This document shows, one piece after another, positions 38,131-46,787 of a stretch of 64,000 bases of DNA. The stretch covers positions 57,468-121,467 of the forward strand of contig FMTX01000014.1 of assembly GCA_900100895.1 (NCBI GenBank), read 5' to 3'. This stretch comes from Lachnospiraceae bacterium YSD2013. GTDB lineage: Bacteria > Bacillota > Clostridia > Lachnospirales > Lachnospiraceae. Position 1 is the first letter of the stretch. Each line of letters begins with the position of its first letter. The notes beneath the pieces are model-generated. The model ran no database searches, was not told where the DNA came from, and saw only the letters and a list, made by a program, of their open reading frames with translations. Made by a program: the position numbers and the translations under genes.

Positions 38131-38760
38131 CTAAATAAAAGGATTGTTCTGCCTTTCGTCACCGATTGTGGTGGTGCCGCCGTGGCCGGGATAGACTCTT
38201 GTATTGTCGGGAAGCTCCATAAGCTTCTTATTGATGGAATCTACAAGTGTCTTCATGCTGCCGGTGGGGAAATCGGTTCTGCCGACGCTTCCCTCAAAAA
38301 GCGTATCGCCCGCAATCAGTATTCCTGCTTCTTTAAAATAAAAACATGCGCCTCCCGCAGTATGGCCGGGAGTTGCAATTACCTGAAATGTCATGTCACA
38401 AAGGTCGTAAGTGTCGCCGTCGGCAAATAACTCATCGGGCTCCACCGTAACCAAACGGCCCATCATGGCCGAAACATTAAGCTCGGGATCTCTTAAAAGT
38501 TCAAGCTCATCCTTGCATGCGTAAACCTTGGCGCCGGATTTTTCTTTAAGCTCCTTGACTCCGTATACATGGTCGAAATGACCGTGTGTTAAGAAAATCG
38601 CCTTAACATTGATGCCGTTATCCTGTAGCTTCTCGTAAAGAGCAGCTCCGGAATCGCCGGGATCGAATACGATTGCATCCTTAACATCCTCACGATATAC
38701 GAAGTAACAATTGGTACCCATGGATCCAAGGGGTATGCGTCCGATTTTAATGTCTCCCAT
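38131..38760 (-). CDS. MBL-fold metallo-hydrolase (glyoxalase II-like)
   Basis: Beta-lactamase-fold hydrolase of 209 residues. Metal ligands are in THGHFDHVYG (HxHxDH), TPGHTAGG, GDTLF and the final YPGHGGTTTIGDE. This compact form (YcbL-like) is often annotated as hydroxyacylglutathione hydrolase, but it lacks the C-terminal glutathione-binding helices, so the true substrate is unknown. Its start overlaps the last base of relA (38760), suggesting TAATG-type coupling. Confidence 0.87.
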   Translation of the reverse strand: MGDIKIGRIPLGSMGTNCYFVYREDVKDAIVFDPGDSGAALYEKLQDNGINVKAIFLTHGHFDHVYGVKELKEKSGAKVYACKDELELLRDPELNVSAMMGRLVTVEPDELFADGDTYDLCDMTFQVIATPGHTAGGACFYFKEAGILIAGDTLFEGSVGRTDFPTGSMKTLVDSINKKLMELPDNTRVYPGHGGTTTIGDERQNNPFI

Positions 38761-41111
38761 CAGCCTCTTGTCCTTTCTATGTCTATGACACTTTCAATGG
38801 CACGAATCTTGTCTATTATACTTGTAAGAGCATCTCTTCCCTCAATTTCAAAAGCAGTGTTCATGGTTACGAGACCCTGCTTGTTGACACGGGTATTAAG
38901 GGAAATAATGCTTATGTTCTTCTCTGTAAGGGCTTTTGAAATATCAGCCAGAAGTCCGTTACGGTTATTGGCAAATATTCGAATCTCAACAGGGTACTTG
39001 CCGCTGATATCGTCGTTATTTTGCCATTCTGCATCAATTAAGCGTACACGGTCTATCTCGGGAAGAGACAGTATATTGATACAGTCGGTTCTGTGAATGG
39101 ATATGCCTCGTCCTCTGGTTACAAAGCCCACAATCTCATCGCCCGGAACAGGTGAACAGCACTTGGAGAATCTTACCGCAACATCGTGGATACCTTTAAC
39201 CACGATACCGCTCTTGCCGACACGCTCCTTGGGACGCATCTTGCCTGCGTCGTTGATGGCTTCTTCAACCTCGGAATCGGACATGTTCTTTCGGCGTGTA
39301 GCCTCTAAAAGTTCGGTCATCTTGTTGATAATCTGACCTTCCTTAAGACCGCCGTGGCCGATCGCCGCATATACGGAATCCCAGTCGCGGAAACCGTACT
39401 TGTGCATGATGTAGTCCATGTACTCGGGGATAAGAATATCCGACGGATTGATGGAATGGGACTTGCAGAAAGAAAGGAAAGTATCCTTACCCTTGCTGAT
39501 ATTGTCTTCTTTGTACTCGGCTTTGAACCACTGGGTAATCTTGTTCTTGGCCTGAGTTGATTTAACTATGTTAAGCCAGTCGCGGGAAGGTCCCTTGGAG
39601 TTCTGGGAAGTGATAATCTCGACGCGGTCACCGTTATTGATGACATAGTCGATTGTTACAAGCTGTCCGTTAACTCTAGCGCCTACCATCTTATTACCTA
39701 CGGCTGAATGAATGCTGTATGCAAAGTCGATGGGCGTACTGCCTGCGGGAAGGTTCTTAACGTCACCGGTAGGGGTAAAGCAGTATACGGAATCACTGAA
39801 CAAATCAAAGTCTGACTTAAGTAAGTCAAGGAACTCCTTATTGTCAGCCATGTCCTTCTGCCACTCAAGAACCTGGCGAAGCCATGAAAGCTTCTCTTCT
39901 TCCTGCTCGGGTACTTTCTTACCGTCGGACACTTCTTTGTACTTCCAGTGGGCGGCGATACCGTACTCGGCTTCCTTGTGCATCTCTTCGGTTCTTATCT
40001 GAATCTCGAAAGGCTGACCCGATGAGCCGATAAGTGTGGTATGAAGAGACTGGTACATATTGGGCTTGGGCATTGCGATGTAATCCTTGAAACGACCGGG
40101 AATCGGCTTGTAAATCTCATGAATTACGCCCAGAGCCGCATAACAGTCACGCACCGACTTAACGATGATGCGCACTGCAAATAAGTCATAAATCTGGTCG
40201 ATGGTCTTGTTTTGATTGACCATCTTCTTATAGATACTGAAAAAGTGCTTAACACGACCGTCGATTCTTGCCTCGATGCCCGCATTCTTAATATGAGAGC
40301 TTACCTCGGATACGATGTCCTGAATGTACTTCTCTCTCTCACTCTTTCTTACGGTAATAAGTCTGTTTAATTCCTTGAATGCTTCGGGCTCGAGGTATTT
40401 AAGGGAAAGATCGTCGAGTTCGACCTTAATACGGGAAATACCAAGTCTGTCCGCAATAGGGGAATAAATATCAAGCGTCTCCCTTGCGATTCTCTGCTGC
40501 TTTTCGGGCGGCATGTGATCGAGGGTACGCATATTGTGAAGTCGGTCCGCAAGCTTAATCAGGATGACTCTGATATCCTTGGCCATTGCAAGGAACATCT
40601 TACGAAGGTTCTCGGCCTGAAGCTCGAGCTTCTCCTTGTCCTGGCTTAAAGGATTCTCGGCATTGGTCATCTGGAACTGCTTTAACTTCGTAACACCGTC
40701 TACAAGAAGGGCTACGTCGGGACCGAATTCTTTCTCTATTTCTTCCTTGGTAATGATGGTGTCTTCCACCACATCGTGAAGAAGGCCTGCGCAGATAGTC
40801 TCTTTATCAAGCTCTAAGTCCGCAAGAACGTTTGCAACATAAAGAGGGTGAATGATATAGGGTTCACCCGACTTACGGTGCTGGTTAAGATGAGCGTCAT
40901 TGGCCATCTTGTAGGCTTTCTCAATCATGGAAATATCGCCGTTGGGGTGATATTTCTGGACACGATAAATAAGGTCCTTGTAAAGTTCCTCGGGACTTAT
41001 GTATTCGCCTAACGATTCGATTCGTCCGTCGTCTATGACAAAAGAATCATCCGCCGCTTCATTATTAACTTTTTCTGTCTCTGTAGGATCTTTGATAATC
41101 TCAGGTTCCAT
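38760..41111 (-). CDS. relA: Bifunctional (p)ppGpp synthetase/hydrolase (Rel/SpoT)
   Basis: Stringent-response enzyme. HD hydrolase domain (about 55-205) with the intact LLHDVVEDT motif, synthetase domain (about 235-350) with RIIVKSVRDCYAALG and YIAMPKPNMYQSLHT, TGS domain (about 415-475, VYCFTPTGDV), a conserved Cys-rich/ZFD segment KCCSPVPGDEIVG, and a C-terminal ACT domain (about 705-783). The intact HD residues support both synthesis and hydrolysis. Ribosome site GGAAGG lies 7-8 bases ahead; two hairpins occupy the spacer to apt. Confidence 0.95.
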   Translation of the reverse strand: MEPEIIKDPTETEKVNNEAADDSFVIDDGRIESLGEYISPEELYKDLIYRVQKYHPNGDISMIEKAYKMANDAHLNQHRKSGEPYIIHPLYVANVLADLELDKETICAGLLHDVVEDTIITKEEIEKEFGPDVALLVDGVTKLKQFQMTNAENPLSQDKEKLELQAENLRKMFLAMAKDIRVILIKLADRLHNMRTLDHMPPEKQQRIARETLDIYSPIADRLGISRIKVELDDLSLKYLEPEAFKELNRLITVRKSEREKYIQDIVSEVSSHIKNAGIEARIDGRVKHFFSIYKKMVNQNKTIDQIYDLFAVRIIVKSVRDCYAALGVIHEIYKPIPGRFKDYIAMPKPNMYQSLHTTLIGSSGQPFEIQIRTEEMHKEAEYGIAAHWKYKEVSDGKKVPEQEEEKLSWLRQVLEWQKDMADNKEFLDLLKSDFDLFSDSVYCFTPTGDVKNLPAGSTPIDFAYSIHSAVGNKMVGARVNGQLVTIDYVINNGDRVEIITSQNSKGPSRDWLNIVKSTQAKNKITQWFKAEYKEDNISKGKDTFLSFCKSHSINPSDILIPEYMDYIMHKYGFRDWDSVYAAIGHGGLKEGQIINKMTELLEATRRKNMSDSEVEEAINDAGKMRPKERVGKSGIVVKGIHDVAVRFSKCCSPVPGDEIVGFVTRGRGISIHRTDCINILSLPEIDRVRLIDAEWQNNDDISGKYPVEIRIFANNRNGLLADISKALTEKNISIISLNTRVNKQGLVTMNTAFEIEGRDALTSIIDKIRAIESVIDIERTRG

Positions 41112-41130
41112 GAAAAAGCCTTCCGTAAAT

Positions 41131-41192
41131 ATAATAAACCGCTGAAGCGCTTTATTATCGGTCGTCTTCGAATAAGACCAATGGTCTTATTC
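41131..41192 (-). other. Two hairpins in the apt-relA spacer
   Basis: The 93-base spacer contains two inverted repeats: GAATAAGACC/GGTCTTATTC with a 3-base loop (41170-41192), and ATAATAAA/TTTATTAT arms (41131-41138 and 41151-41158) enclosing CGCTGAAGCG. The second ends about 20 bases ahead of relA, just before its ribosome site. Neither is followed by a T run in either direction, so they are not ordinary terminators; RNA processing or translation control is possible. Confidence 0.55.
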
Positions 41193-41204
41193 CGACTCAA
41201 TTGT

Positions 41205-41729
41205 TTATTTGCCGGGATATGTAATGGCTGAGAAGAGCGGAACGTTACCGATCTTCTTACGGCCTTCGAGCCCTGCAAGCTCCATAAGCACTACAACGCC
41301 CACTACCTTGCCGCCGAGTGATTCAATAAGCTCGATCATAGCCTGTGTGGTGCCGCCTGTAGCAATAAGGTCATCAACGATTAATACCTTCTGACCGGGC
41401 TTGATGGCATCCTTGTGAATCTCGATTGTAGCTGTGCCATACTCAAGAGCATATTCCTTGGATACGGTTTCACAGGGAAGCTTACCCTTCTTACGGATAA
41501 GAACAAAAGGTTTCTTATTGATATATGCAATGGGAGTACCGAAAATAAAGCCTCTTGACTCGGGACCTACCACTACATCGAAGTCAAGATCCTTGATAAG
41601 GCCCTGCATGGTATCGATTGCAAGTGTTAATCCGTCTGCGTCCTGAAGCACACTGGTAATGTCCCTGAAAATAATGCCGGGTTCCGGAAAATCGGGAATG
41701 CTTCTTACATATTCTTCTAATTTCTTCAT
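41205..41729 (-). CDS. apt: Adenine phosphoribosyltransferase
   Basis: Purine salvage enzyme: adenine + PRPP to AMP. Type I PRT fold with the N-terminal IPDFPEPGIIFRDIT, the GPESRGFIFG motif and PRPP-binding loop VDDLIATGGTT. The start is ATG 41727-41729, with AGGAGG eight bases ahead, giving 174 residues (family norm); a longer in-frame start 30 bases upstream is rejected. First gene of the long run and preceded by a near-consensus promoter. Confidence 0.95.
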   Translation of the reverse strand: MKKLEEYVRSIPDFPEPGIIFRDITSVLQDADGLTLAIDTMQGLIKDLDFDVVVGPESRGFIFGTPIAYINKKPFVLIRKKGKLPCETVSKEYALEYGTATIEIHKDAIKPGQKVLIVDDLIATGGTTQAMIELIESLGGKVVGVVVLMELAGLEGRKKIGNVPLFSAITYPGK

Positions 41730-41785
41730 ACTAAACTCCTCCTGTCTGAAATGCCACAAGGCATTCTACTGACAAATACCATAAT

Positions 41786-41814
41786 ATTATATTATTGTTA
41801 AAATTTTATGTAAA
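41786..41814 (-). promoter_or_regulatory. Near-consensus promoter heading the apt-to-alr run
   Basis: Minus strand TTTACA (41809-41814), 17-base spacer, TATAAT (41786-41791), about 57 bases ahead of apt. It is the best promoter match in the high-coordinate end of the run. The 200-base spacer 41730-41929 holds only this and the terminator of the upstream gene. Confidence 0.72.
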
Positions 41815-41854
41815 GATTTTTTTTACGTCTGTAACAGTTTTATTTCAGCCAAAG

Positions 41855-41895
41855 AAAAAGGTCCGGCAACCCACCTTTTGATGAGTCGCCGGATC
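41855..41895 (-). terminator. Terminator after the secreted repeat protein gene
   Basis: Minus-strand hairpin starting ATCCGGCGACTCATC, four-base loop AAAA, closing arm GGTGGGTTGCCGGA (G-U pairs allowed, about 13 pairs), then CCTTTTTC. Located about 35 bases after the stop codon. Confidence 0.8.
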
Positions 41896-41929
41896 TCATT
41901 TATAAGAGAGAGAAATGTATTGGTTGGCT

Positions 41930-43957
41930 TTATTTAACGGTCTTAATCTTGTAGACGAATCTTACGCCGTCCTTAGTTTCTTTACCGTCTGTACCGTAGG
42001 AAGCATAGTCTCTCGATACTTCTTTGACAGTGTTGAATCTTTCCACCATACCTTCAAGGGTGTTGTTGACAAGATCGTTAAGCTTTGCAACGCCTTCGTC
42101 GTTAAACTGTGTGAGGCCGTCGGAGAGCTTCTTTTCACCGTCTTTAAGTGCCTGAATACCTTTAACGAGTTCAGGCATGTTCTTGTTTAATTCCTTAGCA
42201 CCAGCATTGGCTTTTGATACGCCGTTAGTGTAAGCGATTACGCCCTGATAATATGTGTTGTAGCTGTCAAGAGATGCCTTGAGGTCAAGAATCTTCTTGT
42301 CGCCTGCCGAAATCTGAGCCTGAACTTCTGCTGAATTCTCATACTCGGAAATCTTGGCATTTACTGTCTCCTGAGTCTTGGCATCGATAATGCCTTTAAC
42401 TTCGTCGGAAGAAAGCTTGCTTGCCTTGGTGGATTCGATTAATGCCTGAACCTCGGGAGTTGCCATCTGTTCTTCAACTTTGGCATTTATTGTTGCCTTA
42501 ACAGCGTCTGAAGCCATCTGTGCATCAGTCTGTGCGGTTATCATTGCCTTAACTTCATCGGAAGCCATCTTCGCTGCTACGGTCTGATCTATCATTGCGG
42601 AAGCTTCGGGAGATGCAAGAGCATCCTCGACTGAAATGCCTAACTGACCTGCAACCGCATCGGCAACCTGATTCTTAACGTTTGACTCAACAGCTGCGGA
42701 AACCTGAGCCTCAACATTTGCTCTTACAGCGGCGGTAACCTTCTCTTCTACGCCTGCTCTTACCGCATCTTCAACACCGGATTCAACCTGTGCATTGACT
42801 GCATCTGTAACAGCGTTTCTGATTGTTCCTTCGTTTTCTTTGACCTTAGCTTCTACGGTGCTGTATGCAAGCTTCTTGGCATAACCTTCGGAAACTACGC
42901 TTGCAAGTACGGAATCGTAATTGTCGATAGTAAGATTGCCTACGTTGATGCCCGAAGCCTTAAGCTGTTCGGAAGCCGTTGCAAGAAGTGTATTAAATAC
43001 CTGTCTTGAACCATCCACAAGTGCGGCTGAGTTAGAATCAAGGGTATTAAGGCCGCCAGATAACTGATTCATGCCGTCATTGAATTTATTGGCGCCGTCC
43101 AAGAGCTTGCCAAGTCCGTTGTAAAGCTCGTCGGAGCCGTTCATCAGTGCTTCCATCGCATCATCGATCTTGCCCAGATCCTCGCGAAGCTCGTCCATCT
43201 TTTCGGTTGTATCTATGTCGATTTCATTGAATACGCTATTGGTTACAAGAAGATACATGCCAAACTCTTCGAAGTTCTCAACATCAGCTTCAATTGTGAT
43301 GGACTCAGGAATTTCAACTTCATTGGCACTTATATCAAGATCCTCTTTAAGTCCCGGGAGCGCTACACCCACAACCGCATATCTTGCGCCGTCGTTGATG
43401 ACACGCCCGTTTGAAACGGTTACGTTGGAGTACTTTTCACCGTCAAGTGCTGTAACCGCGCTTGCAAGGAAAGGTACGTAAATCTTCTCTTCGTTGCCGT
43501 TGATTTCTTTGTACTCATAACGGTTGTTGGTAAAAGAAACCTCTGCTTTCAAATGTCCGCTCTTGCCTGTGAGGGCATCGGGCGCAACTTCCTTGCCGTC
43601 AAGCGAGTACTTAACGCTTACGGTGAGAGGAAGGTCTGCGTCGGCCTCGGTCTGAGTCTTGTCTTCACCGTCTTTAATCCAGATGCTGTCCATAACCTTT
43701 TCAACACTGCCGTTTGAGTCGGTAAATACGTATACGACTTCATCACCAGAAACATCTTCATCGGGTGCTGCGACCGTGTTCTCGGAAACCGCTTCCTCTA
43801 CTGTAGTCTCGACGGAAGCATCTTCTTTTTCCTCCGCATATGAAATGTATTCATTGGTAACACCCGCCTTCTCGGCCGCGAAAGCTCCGATTGTGCTTCC
43901 CGCAACAACTGCGAGTGAAACGATTATTGCTGTAAATTTCTTTCCTGTCTTTTTCAT
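41930..43957 (-). CDS. Secreted helical repeat protein paired with MMPL transporter
   Basis: 675 residues; function unknown. Signal peptide about 1-28 (cleavage after AFA-A). Residues 45-110 are acidic linker; 110-250 a beta-type domain. From 265 to 320 there are LxxG heptads (the xxxLxxG type found in YhgE/Pip and MMPL-associated proteins), then four 12-residue repeats (388-435), five 17-residue repeats (448-532), and a second LxxG block (590-625). No wall anchor or membrane helix follows. The start overlaps the MMPL gene by 4 bases, so the two are coupled and probably form one envelope complex. Confidence 0.75.
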   Translation of the reverse strand: MKKTGKKFTAIIVSLAVVAGSTIGAFAAEKAGVTNEYISYAEEKEDASVETTVEEAVSENTVAAPDEDVSGDEVVYVFTDSNGSVEKVMDSIWIKDGEDKTQTEADADLPLTVSVKYSLDGKEVAPDALTGKSGHLKAEVSFTNNRYEYKEINGNEEKIYVPFLASAVTALDGEKYSNVTVSNGRVINDGARYAVVGVALPGLKEDLDISANEVEIPESITIEADVENFEEFGMYLLVTNSVFNEIDIDTTEKMDELREDLGKIDDAMEALMNGSDELYNGLGKLLDGANKFNDGMNQLSGGLNTLDSNSAALVDGSRQVFNTLLATASEQLKASGINVGNLTIDNYDSVLASVVSEGYAKKLAYSTVEAKVKENEGTIRNAVTDAVNAQVESGVEDAVRAGVEEKVTAAVRANVEAQVSAAVESNVKNQVADAVAGQLGISVEDALASPEASAMIDQTVAAKMASDEVKAMITAQTDAQMASDAVKATINAKVEEQMATPEVQALIESTKASKLSSDEVKGIIDAKTQETVNAKISEYENSAEVQAQISAGDKKILDLKASLDSYNTYYQGVIAYTNGVSKANAGAKELNKNMPELVKGIQALKDGEKKLSDGLTQFNDEGVAKLNDLVNNTLEGMVERFNTVKEVSRDYASYGTDGKETKDGVRFVYKIKTVK
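42362..42616 (-). repeat. Five tandem 17-residue protein repeats
   Basis: Residues 448-532 of the secreted protein form five consecutive 17-residue units, such as ASDEVKAMITAQTDAQM and ASDAVKATINAKVEEQM, with consensus (A/S)(S/T)(D/P)xVxAxIxAxxxxxM. They are coding-level repeats, diverged in DNA. Confidence 0.85.
42653..42796 (-). repeat. Four tandem 12-residue protein repeats
   Basis: Residues 388-435 of the same protein form four 12-residue units (NAQVESGVEDAV, RAGVEEKVTAAV, RANVEAQVSAAV, ESNVKNQVADAV). The 4-residue Val spacing suggests an amphipathic helix rather than a heptad coiled coil. Confidence 0.85.
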
Positions 43958-46035
43958 GACTCTACTTCTCCCTTCTTACTCATTCCGAGTGTAGTGTGTA
44001 ATACAAGGCCGTCACATAAGAGTAACAAAGCCGGCAAAATAAAGATTACGCAAACCATACTGATTATCGCGCCCCTTGCCATAAGCATGCACATGGAGCT
44101 GATGATGTCGATGTTTGAATAAACCGCAACACCGAAGGTCGCTGCGAAAAGGCCCATGCCGCTTACGATGATGGAACAGATTGAAGTCATAAGCGCGGTT
44201 CTTACCGCTTCCTTCTTGTCGGCGCCGTTCTTTCTTTCGCTCTTATATCTCGTAGTCATCAATATTGCGTAATCGACCGTTGCGCCAAGCTGAATGGTGC
44301 TGATGCAGATCGGTGCGATAAACGGAAGCGTCTGACCGAGGTAATGAGGAAGTCCCAGGTTAATGAAGATTGCAAGCTCGATAACGCTTATCAGGATAAA
44401 GGGAAGCGAAATGCTCTTCTCTACTATCATGATGATTACGAATATCGCTGCAATTGATACGATGTTTACAACCTCGAAGTCGTGCCCGGTGGTCTCAATC
44501 ATATCTTTCATGCAGGGAGCCTCGCCTATCAGCATGCCCTTGTTATCGTACTTCTTTAATACTGTATTGATTTCATCTATCTGAGCGTTAACCGCATCGC
44601 TTGCTACCGGGTATGATGAGTTAATGATTACAAGCTTCCAGTTTTCGCTTTCAAGCATATCTCTTACTTTGTCGGGGATAATCGATTCGGGCACCAGAGC
44701 GCCTATCTCTGTTTCCATACCGATTACCTTCTCAACGCCTTCAATGCCTTGCATTTCTTCAAGCATCTTACGAGTCTCTTCTTCGGGAAGCTTTGAATCC
44801 GTAAGAAGCATATGAGTGGATGCTACGTTAAAGGTTTCCGAAAGCTTCTTGTCTGCCTTCACAACCTCTATGTCCTGAGGAAGGCAGGCGCCCATATCGT
44901 AGTAGACTTCTTTTTGCGTGTTGGAATATCCGTAATATGCGGGAATCACAGCCGCTACAAATACCGCCAAAAGAATGGGGAATATCTTCACAATCGCACC
45001 GGATAACTTAACGGGCTTCGGAAGTATAGCCTTGTGTCTGGTCTTAAGCAAAGGCTTATCGAGCACCAGAATCAACGACGGTAGTATCGTTACGCATCCG
45101 ATAACTCCGAGAAGCACGCCCTTGGCCATTACGATACCTAAGTCAGCGCCCAGGGTGAAACTCATGAAGCAAAGTGCAATGAAGCCTGCAATCGTGGTGA
45201 TTGAGCTTCCCACAACCGAAGTAAGCGTATCCTTAATGGCGTATGCCATAGCTTCTTTGTGATCGTCCATCTTTTCAAGTTTCTCGTTGTATGCATCCCA
45301 CAGGAATATCGAGTAGTCCATGGTAACCGCCAACTGCAATACTGCGGAAAGTGCCTTGGTGATGTAAGACATCTCGCCGAGGAAGTAGTTGGAACCGAGG
45401 TTGTAAAGAATAGCCATGCCGATACTTGCAAGGAAAACAAACGGAACAAGCCAGCCGTCGAGGAAAATCATCATGGACAGCGCCGCAAGTGCAACCGCGA
45501 TACCGACGTACACGGGCTCTTCTTTTTCACACAAAGCCTTAAGGTCGGTTACAAGCGCAGACATACCGGATACGAAGCAATCCTTGTTGCATACGCTTCT
45601 GATATCCTTAATCGCCTGCATCGTCACATCCGCCGATGTAGAACTGTCAAAGAAAACCGCAAGCATCGTGCAATCACCCTTGTTAAAGAGGTCGTACACT
45701 CTGTCGGGCAACATCTCCATCGGCACATCCACATCCATGAACGAATCGTACCAAAGCACCGTTTCCACATGGTCAACCGCTCTTATCTTGTCCGCGAGCT
45801 CGCTGACCGCTTTATTATCCATCCCTTCTACAACAACAAAAGAAAACGCGCCTTTTCCGAAATCTTCCATGAGAATGTCCTGACCCTTAACGGTATCCAT
45901 GTCTTTCGGAAGATATGTAAGCATATCGTAATTGATTCTGGTATTAAGCATTCCGAAGAGTGCCGGAACGCACAAGGCAATTGCCGCAATCAGAATCACG
46001 AATCTTGATTTAACAACACCTTTTGCAAATTTCAT
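43954..46035 (-). CDS. MMPL/RND-family membrane transporter
   Basis: 693-residue member of the MMPL/hydrophobe-exporter group (RND-like). Helix 1 (about 12-28) is followed by an extracellular domain, helices 2-6 (about 178-345, including VTMDYSIFLWDAY with the charged D proton relay), a second extracellular domain, and helices 8-12 (ATVDYAILMTTRYK). The two repeated DY motifs in halves 1 and 2 mark the duplicated RND fold. Substrate unknown: lipids, peptides or toxic compounds are possible. Overlaps both neighbouring genes by 4 bases. Confidence 0.88.
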   Translation of the reverse strand: MKFAKGVVKSRFVILIAAIALCVPALFGMLNTRINYDMLTYLPKDMDTVKGQDILMEDFGKGAFSFVVVEGMDNKAVSELADKIRAVDHVETVLWYDSFMDVDVPMEMLPDRVYDLFNKGDCTMLAVFFDSSTSADVTMQAIKDIRSVCNKDCFVSGMSALVTDLKALCEKEEPVYVGIAVALAALSMMIFLDGWLVPFVFLASIGMAILYNLGSNYFLGEMSYITKALSAVLQLAVTMDYSIFLWDAYNEKLEKMDDHKEAMAYAIKDTLTSVVGSSITTIAGFIALCFMSFTLGADLGIVMAKGVLLGVIGCVTILPSLILVLDKPLLKTRHKAILPKPVKLSGAIVKIFPILLAVFVAAVIPAYYGYSNTQKEVYYDMGACLPQDIEVVKADKKLSETFNVASTHMLLTDSKLPEEETRKMLEEMQGIEGVEKVIGMETEIGALVPESIIPDKVRDMLESENWKLVIINSSYPVASDAVNAQIDEINTVLKKYDNKGMLIGEAPCMKDMIETTGHDFEVVNIVSIAAIFVIIMIVEKSISLPFILISVIELAIFINLGLPHYLGQTLPFIAPICISTIQLGATVDYAILMTTRYKSERKNGADKKEAVRTALMTSICSIIVSGMGLFAATFGVAVYSNIDIISSMCMLMARGAIISMVCVIFILPALLLLCDGLVLHTTLGMSKKGEVES

Positions 46036-46637
46036 AATTCCCTGTATTCTCCTTCCAAAACATCACATTTCTGATGTTTTATTATTTTGACTGCAGTAAG
46101 CACCGTGACCAGGTTCACAACTCCTTCCGCCATAAGTGCGATACCGATCAGTCTTATCAGTACGAGACTTCCTTCGGCCGGCATAAACACAAGTAACAGT
46201 CCGCCGATTCCCGCGATGATTGCAAAAGAAAGAATCAACCACCACTTATGTATTCCAAACTCTCTCGCATCCATGGACATCTGAATCTTGAAAAGTCCAT
46301 CCGCCAGGATTATGATTCCCAGTACGATGCAGAGAAACTCGATTATGTCGCCTCGCTTGATTATCGTTATGATTCCGAGAATCGTAATAAGTATTCCGAA
46401 TGCCAGATCGTACTGAAACGCAAGTCTGAACAAATCCTTTGAAAAATACCCGATGAGTTTAATGATTCCGAAGATTATCATTGCGACTCCGAGGATATCC
46501 GCGAATACTTCTTTGGCCGTTTCCGGACTTATCACAAGCAACAGCCCCAATATAAACAGAATTGCCGAAGAAAAAATGTAACCGGTCTTGGCCGTTCTCA
46601 TGGGAACCGTATTTCTAATAATGCCGACAGTTTTCAT
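46032..46637 (-). CDS. HdeD/DUF308-family membrane protein
   Basis: 201-residue protein with about six hydrophobic helices in three pairs (for example ILFILGLLLVISPETA, ILGVAMIIFGIIKLIGY, DLAFGILITILGIITI), the pattern of the HdeD/DUF308 family, whose E. coli founder is linked with acid resistance. The start at ATG 46635-46637 is chosen because AGGAAGG lies five bases ahead; a longer frame starts 30 bases upstream without a good site. It heads the operon with the MMPL and secreted repeat protein. Role unknown; perhaps envelope stress protection. Confidence 0.8.
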   Translation of the reverse strand: MKTVGIIRNTVPMRTAKTGYIFSSAILFILGLLLVISPETAKEVFADILGVAMIIFGIIKLIGYFSKDLFRLAFQYDLAFGILITILGIITIIKRGDIIEFLCIVLGIIILADGLFKIQMSMDAREFGIHKWWLILSFAIIAGIGGLLLVFMPAEGSLVLIRLIGIALMAEGVVNLVTVLTAVKIIKHQKCDVLEGEYREL

Positions 46638-46711
46638 ATGAGCCTTCCTTTCTGTCTCGTTCATCATTTCTTAAGTCTAAAATACTACTGCCCCACCGCA
46701 ATAAAAACGGG

Positions 46712-46750
46712 CAAAAAATAAGCCTATGTTCAAAAATCGAACATAGGCTT
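46712..46750 (-). terminator. Terminator after the TetR-family gene
   Basis: Perfect 12-base stem AAGCCTATGTTC/GAACATAGGCTT with a seven-base loop, followed on the minus strand by ATTTTTTG. It lies between the tetR-like gene and the HdeD-like gene, so the latter needs its own promoter, which I could not place confidently (46638-46711). Confidence 0.87.
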
Positions 46751-46787
46751 TCAAATACCCAAAATTTAGGCAAACACCCTTGAGTGT

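Noticed and set aside
41170..41192. Palindrome after apt as a terminator
   Set aside because: No T run on either strand and the next gene belongs to the same run; kept as an unexplained hairpin instead.
45259..46008. 249-codon plus-strand frame antisense to the MMPL gene
   Set aside because: No ribosome site, no recognisable protein, and the minus-strand RND protein is clear.
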